DNA from: Desulfocicer sp963675955
Lineage (GTDB): Bacteria; Desulfobacterota; Desulfobacteria; Desulfobacterales; Desulfobacteraceae
Direction of reading: 5' to 3'
Assembly (NCBI GenBank): GCA_963675955.2
Contig: CAXXVR010000002.1
Location: forward strand, 930,001 to 994,000
Length of the DNA: 64,000 nucleotides
In this document: in pieces, positions 43,851-53,366 of the stretch
Position numbering within the stretch: position 1 is the stretch's first letter
How the letters are laid out: every line of letters begins with the position of its first letter
The notes under the pieces: generated by a model
The model's input: only the letters and a program-made list of their open reading frames with translations
Told to the model about the DNA's origin: nothing
The model's database searches: none
Position numbers and translations under genes: made by a program

Positions 43851-46800
43851 TTTGTCGATATCCTTTTCCATTTAATACCGTAGGCAATACTGTAAAACAC
43901 CGGCACCACAATCAGCGTCAGCAAGGTGGATACCAGAAGTCCGCCCATGATGGTCACAGCCATGGCTGAAAACATGGGATCATACACCAGGGGAGCCATG
44001 CCCAGGATGGTGGTACCAGATGCCATGAATACCGGTCGCATACGACTTACCGCCGCATCCAGGATGGCCTGAAGTGGAGCACTTCCTGCCCGCAGGCAGA
44101 TTTCGATTTGCTCCACCAGTACAATGGCATTTTTGATGAGCATGCCGGAAAGCCCCAGAAATCCTAAAATGGCCATGAACCCAAATGGCAGCCCCACCAG
44201 CAGCAGGCCCCCGGCAATGCCGATGATGGAAAGCGGTACCGTTAAAAAGATGATAAGAGGCCGTCTAATGGAGTTGAAAAGCCCCACCACGATGATGAAC
44301 ATCCCAAGAATACACAGGGGAAATATCTTTTTCAAGGGGTCCCTGCCGTCATTGGATTCACTGAATTCACCCTTCCAGGTCAGGGTGTACCCCGGTGGCA
44401 GTTCAATGGCGGCCATGCGATCCACCATGGATTGACGTACCGTCTCTGCATTACCGTAAATGGGATTGCATTTCACGGTGATGGCCCGTTGCTGATCCTG
44501 CCGTCTGATGATGGGCCATTCCCATGCCTGTTTTACCTGGGTGACCACCTGGCCGATGGGCACAAAAGACTGAATAGCCGAAGACCAGACCTGGACATTT
44601 TCAAGGTTGGTCACGGAGGTGCGTTCCCGCTGGGGGGGCCGGGTGATGATGGGAATCAATTCATCCTTTTCTCTATAAACTCCGGTGATGATGCCCCCGA
44701 AATTCCATTGCAGGGCCTGGGAAAGATCACTTCGGGTGACGCCGATGCGCCGGGCCTGGGATTCAGAAAATTCTGGACGCAGCACCCGGACCTGTTGACG
44801 CCAGTCTGTTCTGATATCCCGGGTGTTGGGGGTGTCTTGCATGATAGTCATGGCCTGTTTTGCCATGTTTTGAAGAACATCAATGTCCGGTCCCCGGAAC
44901 TGTGCCTCCACCAGATAGGTGATGGCTGGCCCGGAGATGATTTTCAGGGCATGGGGTTCGGCATCGGGGAAATTTGCATCCAGGTAACTTTCCGTTTTGT
45001 GAATCAGATCGTCAATGAGGCGGCAGTCTTCCACCTCCACCAGCAACTGCCCATAACTTGAATTGGGAATCTGGTAATCATAGGAGAGGATAAATCTTAT
45101 GGCACCTTCTCCCACAAATGAAGTTACGTTTTTAACGCCTGGCATCTGTGCCACTTCTGCCCCAATTTTTTCCATGTCCCGGGAGGTATGCTGGATATGG
45201 GTACCCTGGGGTTTCCAGTAATTGATGAAGAAATATTTCTGGGTGGAAGGGGAAAAAAAGGCCTGGGGAATGTGGGAAAAACCCACCATTGCAGTCCACA
45301 GCATCAGCAGGGTCAAGCACACCGTCACAAACCGGAAGCGGATGGTAGTTTCAAGCAGTTTTCGATACACCTGAAAAATGGGACCGGTATAGGGTTTATT
45401 CCGGTTAAATTCCCCGGGAACCCTTAAAAACCAGATGCACAGCAGTGGGGGTAATGGTGACGGCCACAATCCAGCTGATGGAAAGAGACAGGGCCATGAC
45501 ATCAAACAGGGAACGACAGAATTCCCCCACATTTCCCGGAGAGAATCCGATGGCTGCAAAGGCCAGAACGGCCACCAGGGTGGCGCCCAGAAGGGGCCAG
45601 GCATTTTCCTGAACCACATCCACGGCGGCGGCTCTTCTTCGGCTCCCGCCCTGCACCCGCACCAGAATACCGTCGGCCACTACAATGGCGTTGTCCACCA
45701 GCATGCCAAGGGCCAGAATCAGCGCACCAAGGGAGATCTTCTGCAGGTCAATACCCATGATGAACATGCCGATCAATGTGGCAAGGATGGTCAGAATAAG
45801 GGTGATTCCGATGAGCAGCCCGGACTGCCATCCCATGAACACCATCAAAAGTCCAATTACAATGACCACGGCTTCGGCCAGGTTTAAAAGAAAGGCATTC
45901 ACCGATTCTGTGACCACCCGGCTCTGGTAATAGATGATATCAAGGGAAATGCCGGGCGGTTGACGGTTTTTTAACTGCTCCAGTTTCTTAGCCACACTGT
46001 CGCCCATGGTGATGACGTTGCCCCGGGCCACGGTGGAAATGCCAAGTCCAATGGCGGGCTGTCCGTTGAATCTCAATAGATTGCGTGGTGGATCTATGTA
46101 ATCACGGTAAACTGTGGCAATGTCACCCAGGCGGATGAGCCCTGTGGCACCGCCCACCAGAAGATCGGCAATGGCCTGTTCATCTTTGAACTCACCGGTG
46201 GGGGTGATGCGCATGTATTCGGTGTCCACATCCACATGGCCGCTTTTCTGCACCACGTTTTGAAGTTGAAGTGTGCGGTAAATCTGATCCCTTGAAATCC
46301 CCAGTTCCGCCAGGCGTGCCCGTTCAAATTCAATATAGATGGCCTCCTGTTGGATGCCCCAGAAGTCAATTTTTGCCACATCCTTGCACAAAAGCAGTTC
46401 TTTTTTCAGATATTGGGCATAGTCCCGAAGCTGGGCCTGGGAATAACCGGCCCCGTGAATGGCAAAGAACACTCCGTAAACATCCCCGAAATCATCCCGG
46501 ACTATGGAAGGACCGGCCCCCGGGGGAAGAGATCCTTGCACATCATTGATCTTTTTTCTAAGGGCATCCCATATCTGCGGCAGATCCGGGGCCTTGTAGG
46601 TATCCTTCATATCCACATATACAAAGGACAGTCCTTCCTGGGAGGTACTGTATATCTCCTTGACCTGCCCCATGGCCTTTATGGCCTCCTCAATGGTCTG
46701 GGTTACCTCTTCTTCCACCTCCAGAGGTGTTGCCCCGGGATAGGGGGTGATGATCAATGCGGTTTTAATGGTAAAGGTGGGATCCTCCAGTCTTCCCAGT

Positions 46801-46892
46801 TTCTCAAAGGAGAGAAGGCCCATGCCTGTAATCATAAGGATTAACACCACCATCAGGGTCTGTTTTCTCAGGGCAAATGCCGCAAGGTTCAT
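43847..46892 (-). pseudogene. RND efflux pump, split by a one-base frameshift
   Basis: Two overlapping frames encode one RND transporter: 45405-46892 gives the N-terminal half (helix 1, porter domain, helices 2-6, LGMLVDNAIVVADGI), and 43847-45619 the C-terminal half (helix 7, porter domain, GLSGMLIKNAIVLVEQIE). The break is in helix 6-7 text, where ITP should continue into LLCIWFL. A run of five C (45447-45451, G on the + strand) has one base too many; removing one gives 1014 aa, the normal RND length. The rest is undamaged. It may be a sequencing error, a phase-variable switch or a young pseudogene. Confidence 0.9.
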
Positions 46893-48067
46893 TGAATGCT
46901 CCCTTCTGAATTCGTTTGGGGTGTGTCATTATTGGCAAGTGTGGCGGTTAATTTCATTGTTTCGGTGATGAAATCTACGCCATCGGTGACAATGAAATCC
47001 CCGGGCATCAGGCCTGATTTAATAACAATGCGGGAGGTACCGCATAGTTGCCCAAGGCTGACCGGTATTTTTGATGCTGTGGATGTGGTGGGATCAAAAA
47101 GCCATACGTGTGCGGTGCCGGTATTGTCGTTGACAACTGCCTTGGCCGGAACTGTGAGGCTGTTATTTTCATTGTCACTGCCGGGCCATTCAACTTCTGC
47201 TGTCATGCCCGGGAAAATCTGGATGCCCGGGGGGCGGGGCAGGGAGAAGGTGGCTCCATAGGCCCGGGTGGCCCTGTCGGCACTGGTATTCCATTCTTTC
47301 AGGCTTGCAGGAAATTGCTTCCGGCCAAGGGATGCAAATCTCACAAAGGCACTGGTGCCGGCAATCAGAGGATGGTTGATGATTTCGTTCTCCGGTACGT
47401 TTATTTTTATTTCCAGACTGGAGATGTCATGGAGTCCCAGCATGACCTGACCCGGTGCCACCATCTCAAAGTTTTCAATGTGGGTTTCGGTGATAATTCC
47501 GTCATAGGGGGCTTTTAAAGTAGTATAATCCAGCTGGTGGCGGGCAATGTTTAATTGTGCCCGGATACCTTTAACAGCGGCCTGGGCCGTGTTTCTGCCG
47601 GTGGTGACATGGTCGAAATCCGCAACGGGAATTACCTTTTCATCAAAGAGCTGTTTAATGCGTTTAAAATCTTGTTTTGCATTATCCAGTTGTGCCAGGG
47701 CTCCTGACAGCTGGGCGTCCAGCACGTTTATTCTGTCCTTAAAGTCCTGGGGATCAATCTGCATGAGAATATCCCCTTTTTTAACCTGATCTCCGGCTTT
47801 GACATTCACCTGGGTAAGTGGTCCCCCCACCCGGAAGGCCAGGCGGGTTTCTTTGCATGCTTTGACTGTTCCCGGGTATTGTTTAATGTTTGTGACCTGG
47901 GTTGTGGTGAGTTTTTCAATAACAACCGCCCGGGATATCTGCTGCACAGTGGGTGGACTCGTATTGGAAGCCGCCGATTTTTTCCCAGGGGAACTCTGGG
48001 TAAAGGCAATACCCGAGATACATATTAACACGAACACGGTGCCCACGATAAAGATTGTTCTTTTCAT
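46889..48067 (-). CDS. RND efflux membrane fusion protein
   Basis: 392 aa. One N-terminal signal/anchor (about 5-23), lipoyl half-motif with VNVKAGDQVKKGDILMQIDPQDF, a helical hairpin (about 110-175), and LKAPYDGIITETHIENFEMV as the second half, then beta-barrel and membrane-proximal domains. It connects the RND pump to TolC in the periplasm. Its stop overlaps the pump start by 4 bp. First gene of the three-gene efflux operon. Confidence 0.93.
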   Translation of the reverse strand: MKRTIFIVGTVFVLICISGIAFTQSSPGKKSAASNTSPPTVQQISRAVVIEKLTTTQVTNIKQYPGTVKACKETRLAFRVGGPLTQVNVKAGDQVKKGDILMQIDPQDFKDRINVLDAQLSGALAQLDNAKQDFKRIKQLFDEKVIPVADFDHVTTGRNTAQAAVKGIRAQLNIARHQLDYTTLKAPYDGIITETHIENFEMVAPGQVMLGLHDISSLEIKINVPENEIINHPLIAGTSAFVRFASLGRKQFPASLKEWNTSADRATRAYGATFSLPRPPGIQIFPGMTAEVEWPGSDNENNSLTVPAKAVVNDNTGTAHVWLFDPTTSTASKIPVSLGQLCGTSRIVIKSGLMPGDFIVTDGVDFITETMKLTATLANNDTPQTNSEGSIQ

Positions 48068-48110
48068 TTTTCATATTCCTCAATAACGGTTGTGACAAAG
48101 TCCGTTTTTC

Positions 48111-48195
48111 GGGCTTGGTCATAGGATTGGCCACTTCGTCATAATTGTTGAGTCAAGCCTGCCCCCTCCCCAGGGTGGCCCATATTGTGCCAAAG
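48111..48195. repeat. Palindromic repeat, copy H (internally deleted)
   Basis: GGGCTTGGTCATAGGATTGG at the left; GTCAAGCCTGCCCCCTCCCC and GGTGGCCCATATTGTGCC at the right. It lies between the TetR gene and the efflux operon, so it also fills the place where the operator would be expected. Confidence 0.7.
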
Positions 48196-48206
48196 GTTCG
48201 TTTTTT

Positions 48207-48863
48207 TTACATGGATTTATCCGGTGGAAGGCCCAGAAGTAATTGATTCTGAAGAACAATTCTGTCTTCCAATTTTTGAAGATAATGGTTGGTATAAGTT
48301 GTTCTATCCATGAAACTTAAAATATTATCTGCATTTTCGGCATGGTAGATTATGGGCGTCATGGTCAGAATTGTTTGAATAAAAGCATCTTCCGGGTCCA
48401 TGGCGGGATCAATGGATAGAAACAGCTTTTTTAAGGCGTTTAACTCGGGTTTAATCACCTCATCTCTCAGAGTTTTCAGCAGATTTTCCTCGGCCCGGAG
48501 TACCTGATAAATGATTTTATTGTGCCACCATGGCCTTTTAGTATCAAAAACCTCTTTAATCTTTGTCTGGATGATGCGACGCAGCATCACAGATTGTCCC
48601 CGGGGAGAATTGAGTTCTGATTCGTGGGTCTTGATGATATTGGCCAGGGAGGTATCTCGCACGGTCTGGGTGGCATTGCGGATCATGGCCTGGAAAAGGT
48701 TTTCCTTGGATTTGAAATGATAGTGAATACTGCCGATGTTCTTATCTGCTTTATCGGCAATGGCCCGGGTGGAGACATTGCTGAAGCCAAGTGTCGCCAC
48801 AAGTTCTCCTGCCGCGTCAATTAAGATATCCTTTGTCTGTTTACTGCCGGTATAGGTGGCCAC
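48207..48863 (-). CDS. TetR/AcrR-family regulator (CecR-like)
   Basis: 218 aa. The N-terminal HTH (about 10-57) reads ILIDAAGELVATLGFSNVST, then the recognition helix in NIGSIHYHFKSKENLF. The C-terminal ligand domain with SPRGQSVMLRRIIQTKIKEV resembles the YbiH/CecR (DUF1956) type. It points in the same direction as the efflux operon downstream and is 140 bp away, so it most likely represses it. In E. coli CecR controls a YbhGFSR exporter; a similar exporter is at 14771-20244 here, a further possible target. Confidence 0.9.
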   Translation of the reverse strand: MATYTGSKQTKDILIDAAGELVATLGFSNVSTRAIADKADKNIGSIHYHFKSKENLFQAMIRNATQTVRDTSLANIIKTHESELNSPRGQSVMLRRIIQTKIKEVFDTKRPWWHNKIIYQVLRAEENLLKTLRDEVIKPELNALKKLFLSIDPAMDPEDAFIQTILTMTPIIYHAENADNILSFMDRTTYTNHYLQKLEDRIVLQNQLLLGLPPDKSM

Positions 48864-49037
48864 AATGTTCTCCCTGTTGGTGAATTCAGGTTTTTTTTAC
48901 ATCTGTTGGCCCTGAACGTTGCCTTTTGAAAATGAAGCCTTGAGCTTTCATGTTGCGAATCTATTCATTTGAACAAATTTAGTCAAGTGAATAATTTTTG
49001 ATTTATCAGGGGATATGGGGTGGGTATGGCAATGGTT

Positions 49038-49095
49038 GGACTTGGTCACAACATGGGACGGCGGTGACGGCCGGCCCATGTTGTGATCAAACCCC
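49038..49095. repeat. Palindromic repeat, copy I (outer arms only)
   Basis: ACTTGGTCACAACATGGGAC and GGCCCATGTTGTGATCAAAC directly flank a short GGCGGTGACGGCC core. The core resembles CCGTCACCGGTGGCGG of copy A. The inner arms are missing, leaving a near-perfect 58-bp hairpin between the TetR and sigma-54 regulator genes. Confidence 0.75.
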
Positions 49096-49135
49096 AATGG
49101 TCATTTGGGGAAGGTGGTGGGAGAAAAAGAAGGTG

Positions 49136-50983
49136 TTAGTCCAGGTTATATTTTTTCATTTTGGTGAAAAGGGTCTTGCGATGGATACCAAGGTAGGCAG
49201 CGGTTTTGGATTTAAGCCATCTATTGTCTTCCAGGGCTTTGATAATCAGGCGTTTCTCCACAGTGTCCAGCATGGCGGTAAGATTCATTTTTCCTTCGTT
49301 TGCATCCATGTCGTGGGTGGCAAGCACCATGTCTTTTTTATGCTCTGGTTCTGCAAATGTGTCAAGGAATTCACACTCATTTAATGTCACATAACGGTCA
49401 AGGGTATTTTGCAATTCCCGGACATTGCCCGGCCAGTTGTGGTTAATAAAGGCATTCATAACCTGTTTGTCTATGGTGGGGATAAGATTTTTATCGTATT
49501 TGGATAGAAAATGGTCAATCAGCAGGGGAAGATCCTCTTTTCGTTCCCTTAAGGGGGGAAGTTTGATGGGGATAATATTAATCCGGTAAAAAAAATCTTC
49601 CCGCATGAGTCCCTGTTTCACCAGCTGTTTCAGATTCTTATTGGTGGCGGCCACAATGCGAAGATCGGGTTTTTTTAATTGATTACCCCCCACCGGGGTA
49701 AAACCGCCCCCTTCAATGCTTCTTAAGAGCTTAACCTGTATATTCAGGCCGATGTCCCCGATTTCGTCCAGAAACAGGGTGCCTTTGTCGGCAATGTCCA
49801 GGAATCCGTTTTTATCCTTGTCTGCGCCGGTAAAGGCACCCTTACGGTATCCGAAAAATTCACTTTCAATGATATGTTCACTTATGGCCGCACAGTTCAC
49901 CGGCACAAATTGCTGGCTGGAACGGGCACTTAATTTATGTATGGCACTGGCCACCAGCTCTTTACCCGTGCCCGATTCCCCGGAAATAATCACATGGGCA
50001 TCGCTTGCGGCGGCCCTTAGAATCAGGTCGTATACGCTCTGCATGGCCGTGCTTTTACCGATGATGTCCCCGAACCGGTAGCGATCCTTCATCACGGAAC
50101 GGAGAATTTTATTTTCGCTTCGATAATAATTGGCATTCTCAGCAATTTTTTCTTCCCGCTGCTTGCGGTCGGTGATGTCCATCATGATGGTCTGGACACC
50201 GGAAATCTTATCGAACCGGCTGTAGCTTGGAGATTGAATTACCGAGTACCAACGCCCGTCCCGGGGGCTTTTGTCCTCTCTTTTGGACACCTCCCCCATG
50301 AAGACTTCCTTTAACCGGCACCATGGACAGGGAAACTTCAGTCCATGAACTACACGATAGCATTTTTCACCCACGGCATTGTGGCCCACCCGGGCTGTCA
50401 GTGTGGTATTCATGAAGGTGATTTTGTAATCCCAGGAGAGGGTGAAAATAAAGCCTTCAAAGGCACTGACAATACCTTTGAGCCGGGACTCACTCTCACT
50501 TAATCTTTTTTCTGCGATTTTTCGCTGGGTGATATCCATGAAGGAGGCAATGCTCCGTGTGGTTCCGGGAATTATACCCACCTTCATATATATGTTTTTG
50601 ACATCTCCATCTTTATTGAAAATTCGGCATTCGTACTCGGTGGGAATATTCACAATTTCTTTTCGCCGACCATAGTGATAGTACTGCATTTTTTTATTGT
50701 CTTCGGGAATGACAAATTCCGACCAGCGCATGGCATTTTCGATTTCACTTTTATCATAGCCGGTCAGGGCGGCGAACTGGGCATTGGCAAAGAGGATCAG
50801 CATATCCTTGTCAATGATGATGGTGCCCGTCCCCGTATTCTCAAAGACACTCCGATACATCTCTTTTTCCTGGAGAATGGTTTCCATCTGTCCATTCTCC
50901 ACAGTTTCAGGGTCAGTCCCCTGGGCACACGGCATGTTATTTTCATGATCTATGGAGGTGTTCATGGGCAATATCATTAGCAT
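49136..50983 (-). CDS. Sigma-54-dependent PAS regulator (NtrC type)
   Basis: About 615 aa; no clear ribosome binding site, and ATG codons at 50983 and 50965 are both possible. Two PAS domains (about 40-150 and 165-280; the second has CYRVVHGLKFPCPWC, possibly a cofactor site), a short coiled coil, an AAA+ domain (about 305-540) with GESGTGKE, the sigma-54 contact loop GAFTGA and LFLDEIGD, and a Fis-type HTH at the end (KSKTAAYLGIHRKTLFTKM). It should activate sigma-54 promoters after sensing a small molecule. The -24/-12 site at 54820 is a likely target. Confidence 0.92.
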   Translation of the reverse strand: MLMILPMNTSIDHENNMPCAQGTDPETVENGQMETILQEKEMYRSVFENTGTGTIIIDKDMLILFANAQFAALTGYDKSEIENAMRWSEFVIPEDNKKMQYYHYGRRKEIVNIPTEYECRIFNKDGDVKNIYMKVGIIPGTTRSIASFMDITQRKIAEKRLSESESRLKGIVSAFEGFIFTLSWDYKITFMNTTLTARVGHNAVGEKCYRVVHGLKFPCPWCRLKEVFMGEVSKREDKSPRDGRWYSVIQSPSYSRFDKISGVQTIMMDITDRKQREEKIAENANYYRSENKILRSVMKDRYRFGDIIGKSTAMQSVYDLILRAAASDAHVIISGESGTGKELVASAIHKLSARSSQQFVPVNCAAISEHIIESEFFGYRKGAFTGADKDKNGFLDIADKGTLFLDEIGDIGLNIQVKLLRSIEGGGFTPVGGNQLKKPDLRIVAATNKNLKQLVKQGLMREDFFYRINIIPIKLPPLRERKEDLPLLIDHFLSKYDKNLIPTIDKQVMNAFINHNWPGNVRELQNTLDRYVTLNECEFLDTFAEPEHKKDMVLATHDMDANEGKMNLTAMLDTVEKRLIIKALEDNRWLKSKTAAYLGIHRKTLFTKMKKYNLD

Positions 50984-51076
50984 GCTATTGTAAGAAATCA
51001 AGTATTAAGAAAAAAATGGGTATTATTCCAACTCCAGGGCCGGATCGGGTGACCGTTGGAGGCGGCATAATGGAGG

Positions 51077-51116
51077 AGGGGCCAGGCTTGTTTTACTGGC
51101 ATTCTGACCCCGTTCT
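51077..51116. repeat. Palindromic repeat, copy J (fragment)
   Basis: GGGGCCAGGCTTGTTTTACT, then GGCATTCTGACCCCGTT. Two inner-arm pieces are joined without the centre. Confidence 0.5.
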
Positions 51117-51204
51117 CACAAAATTGAACAACAAAAACTTGAACATTAAACTTCAGTATTCGTTGTTTTGAAGACTGACATGGTATTGTCTTTGAAAATA
51201 TTTA

Positions 51205-53007
51205 TTATTTACCGCCAAAGGCAGCATCATCCATTTCTGCTGCAACGGCATCGCCTTTTCGTATGGCCTCCAGCCTTCCCCGGGTGATGGGCAAAATAGT
51301 ATTTATAAAAAACCGGGCCGTCTGTAACTGTCCCTGGTAAAAGGCGGTGTCTTTTTTCTTTACCCCGATTTTGGGGGCTGCCACACCGGCCCGCCACAAC
51401 AGCATCCAGGCCATGACCAGATCACCGGTGACCTCCATGAAGGGATGGGAGAAGGCAAAGGCCTCCAGCACTTTTCCAGATTGGGGCATGTGGGCAAGGT
51501 GATCTGCTGTTTCCTTATATGCTTCAAAAAATATTTCCAGGGATTGTGCCAGGGAGGTAACCTGCTCCACGGTTTTAGACACCGTGATCACCCGCTGGAT
51601 TTGATCCAGAAAATATCTGAAGGGTTCTCCGTTGTACATGGTCAGTTTACGGCCCATGAGATCCATGGACTGGATGCCGTTGGTGCCTTCATAGAGCATG
51701 AAAATCCGTGAATCGCGCAACAGCTGGGCCACGGGGAACTCTTCTATAAATCCATAACCGCCGTAAATCTGGATGCCGTGGTTGCAGACCTCAAAGGCCT
51801 TGTCTGTGACATATCCCTTTATGATGGGGGTCAGCACCTCAAGAAGGGTTGAAATCTGCTGTTTTTCCGTTTCATCAGCTGCAATTGCCATGCGGTCATG
51901 GCATAATCCACCATAATACACCAGGCTTCGCATGCCCTCCACCCAGGCCTTCATCATGAGCAGCTGCCGTTTCACATCGGGATGATTTATGATGGATACG
52001 GCCTTTGCGCCTGCAGGATCGGTGAGGCGCTTGCTTTGTATACGGTCTCTGGCATAGTTGACGGCATAGATATAGGATGCCGAAGCATTGGCAAATCCCT
52101 GGAGTCCCACCATCTGCCGGGCCTCGTTCATCATCAGAAACATGGCGGCCATGCCCTTGTTTTTTTCCCCAAGCAGGGTGGCTTTACACGGCCCTTTTCC
52201 CCCCAGCTCCAGGGAGCATGTGGCAGAGCCGTGAAGTCCCATTTTTTCTTCAATGCCGGTGCACACAACATGATTGAATTCGCCGGGGGATCCATCCTCG
52301 TTTAATCGATATTTGGGGGCTAGAAAAAGTGAAATTCCTTTGATTCCTGCCGGTGCATCCTCCAGGCGTGCCAGCACTGGATGGATAATATTTTCCGTCA
52401 GATCATGTTCGCCGCCGGAAATGAAGATTTTGTTGCCCTCAAGGGAATAGGTACCGTCACCATTGTCTCTGGCAATGGTGGAAACTGCTGCCAGATCTGA
52501 TCCGGCATCGGGTTCTGTCAGCAGCATGGTACCTGCCCATTTGCCGGACAGCATATTTTTAAGGTAGGTTTCTTTCTGATCGTTGGTGCCAAAGGTCTCC
52601 ACCAGCTTGGCAGCCCCGTGGGTCAACAGATTGTACAGCATAAATGAATTGCAGGCCCCGTAAAAATATTCGTTGGCCGCCATGGCTACGCTTTTCGGCA
52701 TGCCCTGTCCTCCCCACTGGGGATCATCGGTCATGGCCAGCCATTCGCCATCGTTGTATGCCTCCATGGCTTTGTGAAAGCCTTCGGGAACCTTTACCTC
52801 TCCACTGTTAAAGGTGCATCCTTCATCGCTTGGCTTCTGCAGAGGCAACATTTCTTTCACAGCAAGATTTCTGGCTTCGGATATGATCAGATCAATGGTT
52901 TTTTTACTAAATTCGCTGAATTTTTCTGCCTTTGTTAAATTTTCCACTTCCAGTTGTTCATGAAGTACAAAATCAATGTCTCTTCGGTCTGCAATGAGCT
53001 GTGCCAT
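51205..53007 (-). CDS. Acyl-CoA dehydrogenase with C-terminal extension
   Basis: 600 aa from the ATG at 53007 (GAAAGGAAAAGA upstream; the longer frame adds 14 residues). The FAD/acyl-CoA core has LLTEPDAGSDLAAVST, GNKIFISGGEHDL, and YGGYGFIEEFPVAQLLRDSRIFMLYEGTNGIQSMDL with the catalytic glutamate in YEGTNG. About 120 extra residues follow, typical of the 600-aa class used on short-chain or aromatic-chain acyl-CoA. It oxidises the CoA ester in beta-oxidation and passes electrons to ETF. Neighbours (CoA-transferase, sigma-54 activator) suggest a short-chain fatty acid pathway. Confidence 0.93.
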   Translation of the reverse strand: MAQLIADRRDIDFVLHEQLEVENLTKAEKFSEFSKKTIDLIISEARNLAVKEMLPLQKPSDEGCTFNSGEVKVPEGFHKAMEAYNDGEWLAMTDDPQWGGQGMPKSVAMAANEYFYGACNSFMLYNLLTHGAAKLVETFGTNDQKETYLKNMLSGKWAGTMLLTEPDAGSDLAAVSTIARDNGDGTYSLEGNKIFISGGEHDLTENIIHPVLARLEDAPAGIKGISLFLAPKYRLNEDGSPGEFNHVVCTGIEEKMGLHGSATCSLELGGKGPCKATLLGEKNKGMAAMFLMMNEARQMVGLQGFANASASYIYAVNYARDRIQSKRLTDPAGAKAVSIINHPDVKRQLLMMKAWVEGMRSLVYYGGLCHDRMAIAADETEKQQISTLLEVLTPIIKGYVTDKAFEVCNHGIQIYGGYGFIEEFPVAQLLRDSRIFMLYEGTNGIQSMDLMGRKLTMYNGEPFRYFLDQIQRVITVSKTVEQVTSLAQSLEIFFEAYKETADHLAHMPQSGKVLEAFAFSHPFMEVTGDLVMAWMLLWRAGVAAPKIGVKKKDTAFYQGQLQTARFFINTILPITRGRLEAIRKGDAVAAEMDDAAFGGK

Positions 53008-53154
53008 TTCTTTTCCTTTCAGTTTGGGTATGAGATATTTAATCATCAATGATTCGGTGATCTCCTGCCATTTGGCGACATCTCTGGGGGTGCATTCCCA
53101 TTTTTCCGGTTTGATTACAATATGATTTATTTGTTATAGTTACTGGGGATCAAT

Positions 53155-53259
53155 GGGGTCAGGCTTGTGTTATTTGTGTTATCTTTTTACAGCCTGTGCA
53201 AATGCCAAAGCCAGCGATAATGCCAATAGCGATAATGCCAATAACGCAGGTCTGACCCC
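53155..53259. repeat. Palindromic repeat, copy K (inner part with a tandem duplication)
   Basis: GGGGTCAGGCTTGTGTTATT, ACAGCCTGTGCAAATGCCAA and AATAACGCAGGTCTGACCCC. GCGATAATGCCAATA occurs twice in a row on the right side, a small duplication not seen in other copies. It occupies most of the 53008-53366 gap. The outer arms are missing. Confidence 0.78.
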
Positions 53260-53366
53260 TCTTTGATCAAGTGTCGCACCGGGAATGCGCCCCATCGCTG
53301 GAGTTTTAAATAAAACACGGAATCATTGAGTATATTCGTGTTGAGGTGTGGATAAAAAAGGTTTGA

